From Paulinella micropora (taxonomy: Eukaryota > Cercozoa > Imbricatea > Euglyphida), in the NCBI GenBank assembly GCA_009731375.1, contig BJOX01000186.1:503173-567172 (forward strand): a stretch of DNA of 64,000 nucleotides, in the 5' to 3' direction. The notes under the pieces were generated by a model. That model saw only the letters and a list, made by a program, of their open reading frames with translations, searched no databases and had not been told where the DNA came from. This document shows positions 7,965-18,635 of the stretch, one piece after another. How positions within the stretch are numbered: the stretch's first letter is position 1; every line of letters begins with the position of its first letter. The position numbers were made by a program, and so were the translations under genes.

Positions 7965-9324
7965 GGACCTTTTGATCAAAATCCAGCCTCATACAACCTA
8001 ATTTCCATCAAAAGGTCCAGAATTTTCCGGACCTTTTGATCAAAATCCAGCCTCATACAAGCTCGTGGCCATCAAAAGGTCCCGACCAGCCGCTGAACCA
8101 GGCAAATTTCCTTGACCCGGACCTTTTGATCAAAATCCAGCCCCTATACTAGCCCGGATTTCCATCAAAAGGTCCAGACCGTGACATTTTCCCGGAAAGT
8201 GGCACCCACCACCTAAATTCCCGGGATGGCGGACCTTTTGATGGAAATTAGCCCCTATACTAGCCGGATTTCCATCAAAAGGTCCAGACCGTGAGATTTC
8301 CCGGGAAACTAAAAAAAAGGCGGGAAGGGGGGGTGCCACTCACCACCAGACGGTTCAGTGGCGGACCTTTTGATCAGAATCCAGCCATATAGTAGCAGGA
8401 TTTCCATCAAAAGGTCCAGACCGTGAGATTTACCGGGGATACGGGGGAAAAAAGGAAGAGAGGGGTGGCACCCACCACCAGACGGTTCAGTGGCGGACCT
8501 TTTGATCAGAATCCAGCCATATAGTAGCAGGATTTCCATCAAAAGGTCCAGACTGTGAGATTTCACGGGGATACGGTGAAAAAAGGAAGAGAGAGAGGAG
8601 AGAGAGAGGGAGGGAGGAGTGGTACCCACCATAAGACGGCTAAGTTGCGATCGCCACTGATCAGTTAGGCGGTGACTCCCCCCCCCCTTCCCTCTCTCTC
8701 TCTCTCTATCCTTTTTCTCTCTTTTTTTTATCCTTTTTTCCCCTGGAAAACTGAAGGCTGGACCTTTTGTTAGAAATTAGCCTGTATAGTAGCCTAGATT
8801 CCAACAAAAGGTCCGGACTGTGAGATTTCACGGGAAATTACACATTTCCCTTTTCCACAGGAAAACTGCCATGCTGGACCTTTTGTTAGAAATCAGCCTC
8901 TATACAAGCCTAAATTCCATCAAAAGGTCCANNNNNNNNNNCCCCCCCCCCCCCCCTCCTCTCTCTCTCTATCTCTCTTTTTTTTTCCGTGAAACTGCCA
9001 TGCTGGACCTTTTGTTAGAAATCAGCCTGTATAGTAGCCTAGATTCTATCAAAAGGTCCAGACCGTGGGATTTCAAGGGAAAATAGGAAAAAAAGGAAAA
9101 GGAGGGAGGAGCGGGGGCACCCACCACAAGACGGCTAAGTTGCGATCGCCACTGATCAGTTAGGCGGTGACCTCCCCCTCCCCCCCCCCTTCCTCTCTCT
9201 CTCCCTCCTCTCTCTCCCTCCTCTCTCTCTCTTTTTTTCTCCTTTTTTCCCCGGGAAAACTGCCATGCTGGACCTTTTGTTAGAAATCAGCCTCTATACA
9301 AGCCTAAATTCTAACAAAAGGCCC
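7965..9324. repeat. array of about ten 55-bp hairpin repeats
   Basis: Each unit starts GGACCTTTTGnT and ends in the inverted ATCAAAAGGTCC (or a near variant). It encloses a 15-20 base loop with a TATAC/ATAG core. Units lie at 7965-8018, 8029-8082, 8119-8175, 8231-8285, 8363-8417, 8495-8549, 8760-8814, 8876-8930, 9005-9059 and 9270-9324. Spacing is about 64-132 bp in the left part and up to 265 bp in the right part. Conserved spacer blocks include CCAGACCGTGAGATTT and AAGACGGCTAAGTTGCGATC, plus C- and TC-rich runs. Stems of 12 perfect pairs extend inward with mismatches. No coding capacity was seen. The array lies at the 3' side of the protease-like gene. Confidence 0.85.
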
Positions 9325-11394
9325 AGACTATAAGATTTCACGGGGAAATAGAAAAAGAGGAGGGGGGCCGGTTGTTCTTTTTTTCAGTCGTATTTTCACT
9401 TTAATTTCAGCTAAATTTTTTTATGAGACAAATATGACAAATAAGACATACTTTTTCCCCTGAGACCCCCCCCTAAAAATCACGCTTTTTTTTACCCACG
9501 GCTCCCTACCATAGGGGGCAAAACTAGTGTCATAAGTGTCTGGTGTGTCTGCCACGTCACGAGACTTCGGCCGGCTGAACGGCTGTAACGCGCACAACCT
9601 CGATGGGTCCATCCCAGACACAGCAGGCGGCGAGGTTCTTCTGAGTGAGCGCCATCTCGAAGTGCGACGCGGCGTTGAGTATCTTGCGGCGCGAGCGGTC
9701 GACGCAGATGCAGTGGTGAGCGCCGCCGACCAAGAAGACTCCCTTGAGCGTGGTGCCGGACGTGAGGCTGTACCACGAGACGTGCTTGAGGGGACGCAGC
9801 GCGTAGACGACGCCGTCGCGACTGAAGGGCTTGATACCTAACAGTGCATTGAGAGGGCAGTTGCCACCGAACTTGTTGCGCAGATCGTTGCGAAAACGTG
9901 ACTTTGGCAGGCCACCCAGCGCATGGATAGCGTTCATGTAGGCGTCAACCACACAGTGCCAGTGGCCGGAAGAGCGCGCCCACAGACGGTCGCCGTCGCC
10001 CAGCGGGAAGCTGTTGCCTCCCCCCAGAGGCCAGAAGACTTCCGGTTCGCTGCCAGCCATCTTGCGTGCGTTGGCGTTCTGCAGACAGAGACCGACAGTG
10101 CGCAATCTCTCCACGTGGTCGCGGCTATTCGGGCGGCCGATGAACTCGTCCCTGAAGTCTCGAAGGCGTCGCTGTTCTATCTTGGGCTCGGGTGTCTGGG
10201 TGGCCAGACCGATGATGAGACAATCGTTCTCCTCGTCGATGTCCAGCGGCTCGCGCCCGGGCGTAGGGGGGCGCTCTACGACCTTTCCGCTGGCCACGTC
10301 CTTTGCGGACCCGTAGGGCTGTTGAGTCCAGTCGTAGCAGATATAGAGGAACTCCTGCATGTCTCGCATCTCATCGGGCCTGCAGTCGTGCTCCGGCTTG
10401 TGTCGCTCCATCTCCTCCAACAGCTGTTCGCGTGGCATCTGCTGCAGCTGCCAGATAGCGCTCGTTACATCTTCCTGTTCGCCGAGCCCCACGTATTCGC
10501 CAACGGCAGTGGACGGCATCTCAGCAACATCCTTCATGAGCAGATAGCGATCCTCTGTGCTCAGAGAAGCCAGACCCTTGAGCCTCCGAGGCAGTGCAAT
10601 ACTGGCAGCCCGAGATGGACTCTTGGCTGCTTTTCTCACACGCTCGGTTGCAGCAAATGCCTTGAACTGTCCTGCAAAGAGAAGGCTCGCAGCCTCTAAC
10701 GCTTTTCGCGCCCGCCTGGGCGACTCAGGGGGGCTACTGGCAGCAGGGTCGACAGGACTACTAGCAGCAGGCACCCGCTCAGGCGACCCAGCAGGACTAC
10801 TGGCAGCGTGAGGTGAACTCTCCGCCGCTTTTCGTGCCCGCTTGGGTGGCTTGGCAGGAACACTAGCCGCTTTTCGTACCTGTGTGTCTGGCTTGGCAGG
10901 ACTACTGACAGCAGGCGCCCGCTCAGGCGACCCTGCGGGACTACTGGCAGCGTGAGGTGAACTCTCCGCCGCTTTTCGTGCCCGCTTGGGTGGCTTGGCA
11001 GGAACACTAGCCGCTTTTCGTACCTTGAGCGGCGATGGCTCTGGTGACTTGCCACTGAGGGAAGTGAGACTCCGAAAGGCGAACTTCGAGCTACCAGGGC
11101 GTGGGGCGAAGATCAGTTGGACAAGCTTAGTCTTCTTTGCTAACTGCGCCATCAGCCTGCAACAAGACAAAAAACCACAAGGGTTTAGGGTTTGGTCAAT
11201 CGTCGGTTTTTTACAAAAAAAAATTGTGGCTGGGACGTATTTTAAAAATAAGGGGAACCGCACTTGTGGGTGGGGGTCGAATGCCATTTTTTCCTACACG
11301 GACCGGGACAAAAAGGCAGTAGATTATCCCACCCCTGTAAAAATGGCATCCTGTTTTATTAGGCCTATCGACATTTCTTTTACTCGTATGTACA
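8175..11394. repeat. segmental duplication, copy 1
   Basis: This stretch, which holds hairpin units, pyrimidine tracts and a complete minus-strand gene, is repeated in the same orientation at 19582-22528. Copy 1 has more hairpin units. The left boundary is at CAGACCGTGACATTTT; the right boundary is at TTTACTCGTATGTACA, after which copy 1 enters a satellite and copy 2 a CATA microsatellite. Confidence 0.9.
9557..11152 (-). CDS. basic repeat protein with papain-like cysteine-peptidase-like C-terminus (531 aa)
   Basis: The ATG at 11152 (MAQLAKKTKLVQ) is preferred; the frame is open 45 codons further upstream. Residues 30-200 are Pro/Ala/Ser/Lys-rich with 48-residue tandem units containing AKPPKRARKAAESSPHAAS. 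These are basic, linker-histone-like, and carry likely nuclear-localisation clusters. The middle (about 225-300) is acidic-helical. The C-terminal 150 residues contain GGNCPLNALLG (Cys432), GGAHHCICVD (His479/480, Asp485) and ILNAASH (Asn493). That Cys-His-Asp/Asn order, with a Cys at a helix start, is what papain-like or Josephin-like peptidases show. Activity is inferred only. The gene is duplicated with its hairpin array, suggesting a mobile or amplifying unit. An otherwise unknown protein remains possible. Confidence 0.65.
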   Translation of the reverse strand: MAQLAKKTKLVQLIFAPRPGSSKFAFRSLTSLSGKSPEPSPLKVRKAASVPAKPPKRARKAAESSPHAASSPAGSPERAPAVSSPAKPDTQVRKAASVPAKPPKRARKAAESSPHAASSPAGSPERVPAASSPVDPAASSPPESPRRARKALEAASLLFAGQFKAFAATERVRKAAKSPSRAASIALPRRLKGLASLSTEDRYLLMKDVAEMPSTAVGEYVGLGEQEDVTSAIWQLQQMPREQLLEEMERHKPEHDCRPDEMRDMQEFLYICYDWTQQPYGSAKDVASGKVVERPPTPGREPLDIDEENDCLIIGLATQTPEPKIEQRRLRDFRDEFIGRPNSRDHVERLRTVGLCLQNANARKMAGSEPEVFWPLGGGNSFPLGDGDRLWARSSGHWHCVVDAYMNAIHALGGLPKSRFRNDLRNKFGGNCPLNALLGIKPFSRDGVVYALRPLKHVSWYSLTSGTTLKGVFLVGGAHHCICVDRSRRKILNAASHFEMALTQKNLAACCVWDGPIEVVRVTAVQPAEVS

Positions 11395-13345
11395 ATGACT
11401 TGCTGAAAACACACAGAGTTCTGGATTTCTGATTTCTGATTTCTGATTTTTTTGGCAAGACAGGCTTCTGTAGCACCCTGCCACAGGATTCTACAGCTGC
11501 GAGCCCTGCTTCAAAATTTTATTCTGGTCCCGCGCTGCTCGTCCCTCTCCCACCTGCCTCCCCTCCCGCCCGTCCGTCCAACGACTTGCTGAAAAAACAA
11601 ACTGAGTTCTGGATTTCTGATTTCTGATTTCTGATTTTTTTGGCAAGACAAGCTGCTGTAGCACCCTGCCACAGCATGCTATAGCTGCGAGCCCTGCTTC
11701 AAAATTTTTTGTGATCCCGCGTTGCTCGTCCCTTGCCCACCTGCCTCCCCTCCCGCCCGTCCGTCCAACGACTTGCTGAAAAAACAAACCGAGTTCTGGA
11801 TTTCTGATTTCTGATTTCTGATTTTTTTGGCAAGACAAGCTGCTGTAGCACCCTGCCACAGGATGCTATAGCTGCGAGTCCTGCTTCTAATTTTTTCTCT
11901 GGTCCCGCGCTGCTCGTCTGCCTTCCCTCGCCCACCTCCCTCCCCTCCCGCCCGTCCGTCCAACGACTTGCTGAAAAAACAAACAGAGTTCTGGATTTCT
12001 GATTTCTGATTTCTGATTTTTTTGGCAAGACAGGCTTCTGTAGCACCCTGCCACTGGCTGCTACAGCTGCGAGCCCTGCTTTCAAACATTTTTTCTCTGG
12101 TCCCGCGCTGCTCGTCCTCGCCCACCTGCCTCCCCTCCCGCCCGTCGGTCCAACGACTTGCTGAAAAACAAACCGAGTTCTGGATTTCTGATTTCTGATT
12201 TCTGATTTTTTGGCGAGACAAGCTGCTGTAGCACCCTGCCACAGCATGCTATAGCTGCGAGCCCTGCTTCAAAATTTTTTTGTGGTCCCGCGCTGCTCGT
12301 CCCTTGCCCACCTGCCTCCCCTCCCGCCCGTCCGTCCAACGACTTGCTGAAAAAACAAACCGAGTTCTGGATTTCTGATTTCTGATTTCTGATTTTTTTG
12401 GCAAGACAAGCTGCTGTAGCACCCTGCCACAGGATGCTATAGCTGCGAGCCCTGCTTCTAATTTTTTCTCTGGTCCCGCGCTGCTCGTCTGCCTTCCCTC
12501 GCCCACCTCCCTCCCCTCCCGCCCGTCCGTCCAACGACTTGCTGAAAAAACAAACAGAGTTCTGGATTTCTGATTTCTGATTTCTGATTTTTTGGCAAGA
12601 CAGGCTTCTGTAGCACCCTGCCACAGGATTCTACAGCTGCGAGCCCTGCTTCAAAATTTTATTCTGGTCCCGCGCTGCTCGTCCCTCGCTCACCTGCCTC
12701 CCCTCCCGCCCGTCCGTCCAACGACTTGCTGAAAAAACAAACTGAGTTCTGGATGTCTGATTTCTGATTTCTGATTTTTTTGGCAAGACAAGCTGCTGTA
12801 GCACCCTGCCACAGGATGCTATAGCTGCGAGCCCTGCTTCTAATTTTTTCTCTGGTCCCGCGCTGCTCGTCTGCCTTCCCTCGCCCACCTTCCTCCCCTC
12901 CCGCCCGTCCGTCCAACGACTTGCTAAAAAACAAACAGAGTTCTGGATTTCTGATTTCTGATTTCTGATTTTTTGGCAAGACAAGCTGCTGCTGCACCTT
13001 GCCACAGGGTGCTATAGCTGCGAGCCCTGCTTCTAATTCTTTCTCTGGTCCCGCACTGCTCGTCCGCCTTCCCTTGCCCACCTCCCTCCCCTCCCGCCCG
13101 TCCGTCCAACGACTTGGTAAAAAAACCGAGTCCTGGATTTCTGATTTCTGATTTCTGATTCTTTTTGCATGATAGGCTGCTGTATAGCTGCGAGCACTGC
13201 TTCAAAATTTTGTTCTGGTCCCGCGCTGCTCGTCCCTCGCCCACCTCCCTCCCCTCCCGCCCGTCCGTCCAACGACTTGCTGAAAAAACAAGCAGAGTTC
13301 CGAATTTCTGATTTCTGATTTCTGATTTTTTTGACAAGACAGGGT
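11395..13345. repeat. satellite array, about 190-bp units, eleven repeats
   Basis: The landmark GACTTGCT recurs near 11398, 11583, 11770, 11965, 12155, 12341, 12536, 12723, 12918, 13111 and 13273 (one of these reads GACTTGGT). Intervals are mostly 185-195 bp. Each unit has a triplicated TTTCTGA block, a GCTGTAGCACCCTGCCAC block, a TGGTCCCGCGCTGCTCGTC block and CCCGCCCGTCCGTCC. Variants differ by short indels and are interspersed, so the array is a mosaic. The long minus-strand reading frames through it are repeat translations, not genes. Confidence 0.9.
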
Positions 13346-13633
13346 TTACGCCACGACCGGCAGAATTTCTTCCCCGCGAGATTTGCACACAAGTTTGTCC
13401 GGAATTTGGGACGGGAAAAACTGCCGCCAAGACCGGCAAATTTTCTTCCAGCTAAAGTTGCAGGAAATTTGTCAGGAATTTGCGGCAAATGGAAGGTATG
13501 GCGACTGTCGCCACCACAGAAAAAAAGAAAAAAAAATTCGCCGCTTTGGGCTCTCTTTTTTTTAAACGTTTGGTCTGAGCTAACGGCGGGCGGGGGGACC
13601 GGGGGGGGGGGGGGTTTTTTTTTAAAAAAAAAA

Positions 13634-14306
13634 NNNNNNNNNNNNNNNNNNNNNNNNNNNNNNNNNNNNNNNNNNNNNNNNNNNNNNNNNNNNNNNNNNN
13701 NNNNNNNNNNNNNNNNNNNNNNNNNNNNNNNNNNNNNNNNNNNNNNNNNNNNNNNNNNNNNNNNNNNNNNNNNNNNNNNNNNNNNNNNNNNNNNNNNNNN
13801 NNNNNNNNNNNNNNNNNNNNNNNNNNNNNNNNNNNNNNNNNNNNNNNNNNNNNNNNNNNNNNNNNNNNNNNNNNNNNNNNNNNNNNNNNNNNNNNNNNNN
13901 NNNNNNNNNNNNNNNNNNNNNNNNNNNNNNNNNNNNNNNNNNNNNNNNNNNNNNNNNNNNNNNNNNNNNNNNNNNNNNNNNNNNNNNNNNNNNNNNNNNN
14001 NNNNNNNNNNNNNNNNNNNNNNNNNNNNNNNNNNNNNNNNNNNNNNNNNNNNNNNNNNNNNNNNNNNNNNNNNNNNNNNNNNNNNNNNNNNNNNNNNNNN
14101 NNNNNNNNNNNNNNNNNNNNNNNNNNNNNNNNNNNNNNNNNNNNNNNNNNNNNNNNNNNNNNNNNNNNNNNNNNNNNNNNNNNNNNNNNNNNNNNNNNNN
14201 NNNNNNNNNNNNNNNNNNNNNNNNNNNNNNNNNNNNNNNNNNNNNNNNNNNNNNNNNNNNNNNNNNNNNNNNNNNNNNNNNNNNNNNNNNNNNNNNNNNN
14301 NNNNNN
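13634..14306. other. assembly gap, bounded by poly-G on the right
   Basis: 673 N. The left flank has G and A runs (13603-13633) and the right flank is an uninterrupted run of about 72 G (14307-14378). The G-run length is typical of a sequencing or assembly artefact at a low-complexity site. Confidence 0.9.
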
Positions 14307-14378
<72 letters not shown>

Positions 14379-14379
<1 letters not shown>

Positions 14380-15376
14380 AGGGAACGCGCGAGAGATAAA
14401 ATAAAATTTTCCCGTTCACCCTCCCACCTCCCGTCTGTCCGTCCCTCTGAAAAAAAAGAAAAAAATAGTTCTGAATGGTTGATTTCGCAAGACGCTGATG
14501 CTGGACGGGCTGCGGGGGGGTGTGCTACAGCTGCAAGGTGGAAAGCACGCCGCGAGAGAACGGGCAATTTTTTTCTTAGCATGGTGCTGTAGCAGTGACA
14601 CCACTGCAACCCGTGCTTCAGCAGCATTTTTGTAAAATCAGAAATCAGACATTCGGAAATAGTATTCATATTTTTTCCAGGCGGATGCGTGGGAGACCCG
14701 GGGGGGGGGGGGTGGAGCGCGCGCGGGAAGGAATTCTGTAGTCACCTGCCCTCTCCCTCCGCGCCCCTCCCGTCCGTCCGAAAGAAAAAGAATAAACATC
14801 AGAGTTTCACTAGATAATATTAATAAAAATGATGTCAAAGAGTGAAGTAGTTTAAAAATTTCAGGGAAAAGCAAAGATATTAGAAAAAATTGGATGTTGA
14901 TCACTGTCAAAATGGAAATGCTATGGAAAGTTCTCATGCCTATCGAAATTTGTTGCAGGAGAATATTAATAATATTATTGAGTTAAACTTGTCTTAGGAA
15001 GCAGCTCAGTGCAGTTAAGAACTTGAGAACAGAAACCGTGCCGAACCCTGAATACTGATATTAATACGACGCTGTCGGAGCCGGGGGGTGCTCAGTCATG
15101 AAGGCGCATAGGCTGCTGACAATTCTTGCACTTGGTCGCAGCCCCTACGCACAACTGTGTTGGAGCGCTCGGCGACGGGGGCGAAAGTTACACAGACCGC
15201 GGAGGCGTGGGAGGTGAGCGTCGAGGCGGAGGCGACGGAGGAAGAAAGAACAGGAGGGGCGGGAGTTGGGGCTGCAGCGGAAGCCGCGTAGCGCACCGGG
15301 CACACACCAGCCACAGCTGCGCTGCCAGTGCGCGGCCAGGAGCTAGCTAGCTAAATCTACATGAATGTGGATAAAA
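14379..15376. repeat. degenerate relatives of the 190-bp satellite plus unassigned sequence
   Basis: Between 14400 and 14820 there are CCCTCCC/CGTCCGTCC blocks and GCTGTAGCA, CGTGCTTCAGC and AATCAGAAATCAGA blocks, in both orientations, which recall the satellite at 11395-13345. From 14820 to 15376 no gene or repeat is recognised. GC-rich 15100-15350 has a short minus-strand frame that matches nothing I know. Confidence 0.5.
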
Positions 15377-15427
15377 TAGACAAGCAGACAAGCAGACAAG
15401 CAGACAAGCAGACAAGCAGACAGACAG
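15377..15427. repeat. (AGACAAGC)n minisatellite
   Basis: About five to six perfect copies of an 8-base unit, ending in AGACAGACAG. Confidence 0.85.
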
Positions 15428-15836
15428 CATCGGAAAGATAGGCATAGATAGTCGCCGCCCGCAAGCCTCAGGGCCAGCGCGCAGGTGTGCTTGCATGGCC
15501 TCGCAGCACAGCCAGGTGAACAGACAACAAGACAGACAAGCATCAACATCGGCATTGCCCAGATAGATACATTCAGACAACTCTGCCGCCGCCTTGCAAA
15601 CACTGAGCACACTGACGTGCCTCCTACTTTTGTGCATGTATATAACACACAAGCAACCCGGCCACCAGGACGATCACACAAGCAGCGGACACACGTCCAC
15701 TGCAGAACCTCAAGCAAAGAAAAAAATCAAAACACGTATTCTCCTAGGCACAGGTGGATGGGGTGGGGTTGGGAATGGTGCCAGGAGAAAAAAAAAAAAA
15801 AATCACTAGCGAAAAAAAAATCACTTGGCAGCTGTG
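15428..15836. other. unassigned sequence
   Basis: No gene or repeat is recognised. An A-rich stretch of 14 or more A lies near 15787-15801. Confidence 0.5.
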
Positions 15837-17065
15837 ACTAGGTGATTTTGGCGCGCTAATCGTGCACTTTGAAATATTTGGCATGAAAGGAATGTTACGA
15901 GATCTTGCGCGCATTATGACTGTTGGATTTTTCACGCGCCACCTGTCACCCTCGCGGTGGGGGGAGGGGGGGCAGAAAAAAATTATTTGATGATTTGTTG
16001 GGGAAAGCACCGGAGGGGGAGGAGGGGGGGGGGATGGTGTCAGGTGAGCAAAATCACGAGCGAAGAAAACAAGTCGTTTAACTACTAACACTGCGATTTT
16101 TGCGCGCTCATCGTGCACAACTGACTAGTTGGCGTAAAAGGAATTTTAATGAATCTTGCGTGCATCGAAACTGTTGGATTTTTACGCGCACCCGCTGTTG
16201 GCGGAAAGTTTCGGTACACTCGTCCTGCCACCCGCCAAAAAAAATCCTCCTCAGCAGCCAAGGATTTTTTTCCACTGACTTCCGGGGAAGGCCAGGCTCG
16301 GAGGGAGGTTTTAAATTTTACTTTAAATTTACAATAGTAGTAAATCAGAGGATCAGGCTGTCAACTTGGACAGCTGGTCACCTCTTGCCTTTTATTGAAA
16401 AATAAGTCATTTGAAAATATAACTGCTCACTTATTTTTATAAAGTACTTGAAAATAGTCTCGGTTTGATCAGTATAAAATTGTTATTTGACCTGAACCTG
16501 TAGTATTTGTTTTTGATCTTTCTAGTTGTGGAAAGACCAGTTATAAAGGGGGGGAGGGGGGAAGTATAAAATTCTCGTCTGCCGCCGCACAAAGAAGTTT
16601 TTTCCCCTGCGATTTTGGCTAGCTGATCGTACAATGGAATGTTTGGCGTGAAAAGAATTTAACAGAATCTTGCGTGCATTGGGACGGTTGGATTTTTCAC
16701 GCGCCACCTATCACTTCCGCTGTTGATGGAATTTTTCACGTGCCACCCGCCAACCCGCCATATAAGAAAAAAAGATTTTCGTAATCGGCGGCCAAAAAAT
16801 TGTTTTCCCCGCAGATTTCCGATGAAGGCCCGGGGTGGGGGATGGGGGCGGGGCAGAAGAAATCTGTTCTTTGATTTTTTGGGGAAGGTCGGGGGCGGGG
16901 GGGGGGGGGGGGGGGGGGGGGGNNNNNNNNNNCAGAAAAAAATTGTTTAACAATTTTTAGGCAAAGCCAGGAAGGGGGCAAATGGTGTTAGGGAAAAAAA
17001 AATCACGACGAGCGAAAAAAAATATAGTTTGGCCGTTGACTCGGGACTTTTGGCTGGTTAATCAT
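15837..17065. repeat. dispersed tandem-like repeat, four diverged copies
   Basis: A block with AATCACGAGCGAA, GCGATTTTGGC, TAATCGTGCAC, TTGGCGTGAAAGGAAT, AATCTTGCGTGCAT and GGTTGGATTTTTCACGCGCCACC recurs near 15840, 16025-16190, 16600-16740 and, partly, 16995-17070. Copies are 250-550 bp apart and separated by G-rich and A-rich runs and a 10-N gap at 16923-16932. No coding capacity. Confidence 0.7.
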
Positions 17066-17095
17066 GCACAAGGGGTAGCATAATTGGATCAGTGC

Positions 17096-17189
17096 CAAGC
17101 CGGCCTGCGCAAGCTCGACCTGGGCTCTCGCATCCAAATTACGGATGCAGGAATCGGAAACCTTTTTAACACTGGCCACGAACTGTAAG
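17096..17189 (+). pseudogene. leucine-rich-repeat exon fragment
   Basis: One frame reads QAGLRKLDLGSRI followed by QITDAGIGNLF and ends HEL. This fits the cysteine-type LRR pattern L-x-x-LDL-x-x-x-x-x-ITD-x-G-I-x-x-L found in F-box/AMN1-like proteins. A stop (TAA) follows at 17186. The sequence AAG|GTAAGT at 17187-17195 is a perfect 5' splice-site consensus, and CAG precedes the block, so it may be a single exon or a relic of one. No neighbouring LRR exons are visible. Confidence 0.4.
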
Positions 17190-17410
17190 GTAAGTCGTTA
17201 GGCATTCGTGCGGTGCGTGGTGTTTTTTCCGATTCTTTTTAACTAAAAAAAAAAAAAAAGTATGCTTCCTTGGACTTTCATTCAGCAACAGCACCACGGC
17301 CTGAGCCCTTGTGGCTTTCCTTTTAACTAATAATTTTTTTAACAGGAAAAAAGAGTGTTACGACATTGCAACGGCACACCCTGCCCTAGCCCGTGCGGCG
17401 CTAATTTTGC
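17190..17410. other. unassigned sequence
   Basis: Nothing recognised apart from an A15 run near 17246-17260 and CT-rich stretches. Confidence 0.5.
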
Positions 17411-18182
17411 CTACCTTTGGTCCTCACTGCTGTGCAAGCACCCCGGGCCGCCCTCGGCAGGGCCGGCCTTGGCGAGCACCTCGCGGCAGGCGTCGACGAG
17501 CAGTTGTCTATCTCGCTCGAAGTACAGGTTCACCCGACGCATCGCGTTTTCTACCAGACGCTGGACACACGGTGGATTGGCCCCGTCATGGGCTGCCCGA
17601 AACTTCTGAGCTGCCAATCTGCCCGCGCGAATCAGGAGCTTCTTCAGCTCGGCGGACCTCGGCTTGGGCGACGGGGCCAGCTGCAACAACACCTCGGTCA
17701 GCCCCAATTCGGCCTGGCTCACTACCGCCGGGGGCACCGCCGTCGCGGCTGCGGGCGGCACGCCGTTCTCACCCAAGCCCGCGGGCGGTTCTCCGTCACC
17801 AGTGGCCGCGGGCGGCGCGCCGTTCTCATCAGTGGCGACGGGCAGGGCCGCACGACCGTGGGCAGGCAGCAGAATTTCGTCTAGCGTCGCAGTCAGCCCC
17901 GCCCGGCTGACCCAAGCCAACGCGCGACGGGCCGAGTTCCTGGTCTCATCCTTGAGAAACAAGATATCCCGCGCATCGAGCTCCACGCCCGCGGTTGCGA
18001 GCGATTTTTCGTACAAGCGCGTCGGGGCTTGGCAGAGATCAAACACCGTCTGCTGGATAGCGCGGACGCTCTGGCAGCGAGCTTCTGCATACTTCTGCTC
18101 AAAGTTAGCCAGGTTGATTTCTTCTTCATACACGACGCGTCGAAAGATCGCCAGTGCGCGTTTCGCCTCGAGATGCTCGCGC
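17411..18182 (-). CDS. unrecognised protein, 5' end lost in an assembly gap
   Basis: The frame is open from the gap edge at 18182 down to a stop at 17411 (about 256 residues visible). No ATG is needed at its start because it continues into the Ns. The N-terminal visible part is helical and charged (REHLEAKRALAIFRRVVYEE, then ANFEQKYAEARCQSVRAIQQ). The middle is Pro/Gly/Ala-rich with degenerate GENGxPPAA decapeptides. The C-terminal part is again helical and basic (AELKKLLIRAGRLAAQKFRA). Composition is consistent with coding sequence. No family is recognised and I propose no function. Confidence 0.5.
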
Positions 18183-18635
18183 NNNNNNNNNNNNNNNNNN
18201 NNNNNNNNNNNNNNNNNNNNNNNNNNNNNNNNNNNNNNNNNNNNNNNNNNNNNNNNNNNNNNNNNNNNNNNNNNNNNNNNNNNNNNNNNNNNNNNNNNNN
18301 NNNNNNNNNNNNNNNNNNNNNNNNNNNNNNNNNNNNNNNNNNNNNNNNNNNNNNNNNNNNNNNNNNNNNNNNNNNNNNNNNNNNNNNNNNNNNNNNNNNN
18401 NNNNNNNNNNNNNNNNNNNNNNNNNNNNNNNNNNNNNNNNNNNNNNNNNNNNNNNNNNNNNNNNNNNNNNNNNNNNNNNNNNNNNNNNNNNNNNNNNNNN
18501 NNNNNNNNNNNNNNNNNNNNNNNNNNNNNNNNNNNNNNNNNNNNNNNNNNNNNNNNNNNNNNNNNNNNNNNNNNNNNNNNNNNNNNNNNNNNNNNNNNNN
18601 NNNNNNNNNNNNNNNNNNNNNNNNNNNNNNNNNNN
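18183..18635. other. assembly gap
   Basis: 453 N. It removes the 5' part of the minus-strand gene at 17411-18182. Confidence 0.95.

Noticed and set aside
7965-9324. CRISPR-like array
   Set aside because: The repeats are hairpins with similar spacers of irregular length, there are no unique spacers and no cas genes, and the context is eukaryotic.
9923-10699. 258-residue plus-strand frame (and its twin at 20926-21801)
   Set aside because: It is the antisense shadow of the papain-like repeat-protein gene, whose minus-strand frame holds the motif residues and is longer.
11491-13439. Several minus-strand frames of 120-190 residues with KSEIRNQKSR repeats
   Set aside because: They are translations of the 190-bp satellite; frames change with unit indels and no unit is longer than the satellite.
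13331-14669. Long frames through 13.6-14.3 kb, 18.2-18.6 kb and 58.3-59.2 kb
   Set aside because: They exist only because Ns are read as open codons.
17068-17190. U6 snRNA or tRNA-like gene (AATTGGA, CCTGCGCAAG)
   Set aside because: The ACAGAGA box, the U6 stems and a cloverleaf are missing; the LRR reading explains the sequence better.
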